From Chrysomallon squamiferum (Eukaryota > Mollusca > Gastropoda > Neomphalida > Peltospiridae), in contig CM022670.1 of the NCBI GenBank assembly GCA_012295275.1, positions 28,516,881 through 28,580,880 on the forward strand: a stretch of DNA of 64,000 bases. The letters run 5' to 3'. Made by a program: the position numbers and the translations under genes. The notes beneath the pieces were generated by a model. It was not told the origin of the DNA and did not search any database. It saw nothing but the letters and a program-made list of their open reading frames with translations. Shown piece by piece: positions 63,066 to 64,000 of this stretch (its first letter is position 1; each line of letters begins with the position of its first letter).

Positions 63066-63610
63066 AAATAATAATCTATACCGTAACGTTTCATAACCTT
63101 TTCATAATACAAGGATCCCATTATATAAATATCAGGAATGCGTAGAGAATTAGATCTATGAATAGTAAATAAAATGTTCTATTACAAATATTCAGTTATG
63201 TCTTTCATGGGTTTATCTATGTAACTTCACCACACAAGTTTACATGTACTTGATAACCTGGATTTAGCTTAAATTCTACGCATCCACAGCAGGTTTGGAA
63301 CAAGAAATTATTGTTACATGTGTTTGATATTAGCTGAAAAGTATCAGCTGAGGTGACGCAAGGGTAAATATATTTTCTCCAGTTAACACGCCAGCACAGA
63401 GAAACACTTTCTTGTAAATGAACTAATTTTAGCTGATACTCAGAGCATCATGTATCGTAACACCTTCACCAGGTGTTGTGAGATGAGGCGCGACAAACAG
63501 TCGACTCGAAGTGTATCTTCATCATAGATACTGGTTTCAATGTCTGTTTTATTTCCCGTATGTTTCGTTTTAACTTTCTCGCTTTTCTCCAAGTGTCTCA
63601 CACCAGTTTA

Positions 63611-63821
<211 letters not shown>

Positions 63822-64000
63822 TAGATTGATAAATAGACAGATAAATCTTTCCATCTGTCAGTTGTCTATCTATCTCTGTATCTATCTCTTTCTTTTTTCT
63901 TTTTTACTTGCTGTTCCTCGAATCAATGTACCGACTTGTAAACTAGAAATTCTAGGAATGTGTAATAACTTGTTTTTGTAAGTGTAAAAATGTACGTGAG

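Overview
The window is a piece of animal nuclear genome: AT-rich, intron-containing, with typical GT-AG splice sites and a very heavy load of microsatellites and local tandem repeats. Two complete protein-coding genes can be rebuilt exon by exon, and their splice phases agree throughout. The set (a ciliary ARMC3 orthologue plus an AMPA/kainate/delta-type ionotropic glutamate receptor) and the repeat texture suggest a lophotrochozoan, most likely a mollusc. Two decayed tRNA-SINE-like fragments recall cephalopod elements, but the species is not established.

Layout. From 1 to about 19.5 kb I find no gene I can name. There is one possible first coding exon on the minus strand (5995-6132) with a CCAAT-type upstream region, several degenerate tandem repeats, and many simple repeats. 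From 19.58 to about 34.68 kb on the plus strand lies ARMC3: a candidate RFX X-box, a non-coding 5' exon, 22 coding exons (914 residues) and a 3' UTR. The protein has armadillo repeats followed by an EDR1/CTR1/ARMC3-type peptidase-like domain. From 35 to 41 kb is a convergent intergenic region. From 41.10 to 52.05 kb on the minus strand lies an ionotropic glutamate receptor with 12 coding exons (831 residues): signal peptide, amino-terminal domain, split ligand-binding domain, M1/pore/M3, M4 and a short tail ending in a PDZ-type motif. From 52 to 64 kb is the presumed 5' flank or first intron of that receptor, with long (AG)n/(CT)n, (TATC)n and (AAT)n arrays.

The two genes are convergent neighbours and need not work together: one belongs to cilia and sperm flagella, the other to synaptic or chemosensory signalling. 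The most unusual signal is structural. In both genes, tandem repeats have grown out of exon-intron boundaries. Acceptor-like cassettes are repeated about every 55-60 bp before ARMC3 exon 16. A relic copy of ARMC3 exon 17 lies just upstream of it. A 78-bp near-identical duplication carries the acceptor and first 15 codons of the receptor's channel exon, and a 55-bp satellite abuts it. I saw no tRNA, rRNA or CRISPR feature, and no intact transposon.
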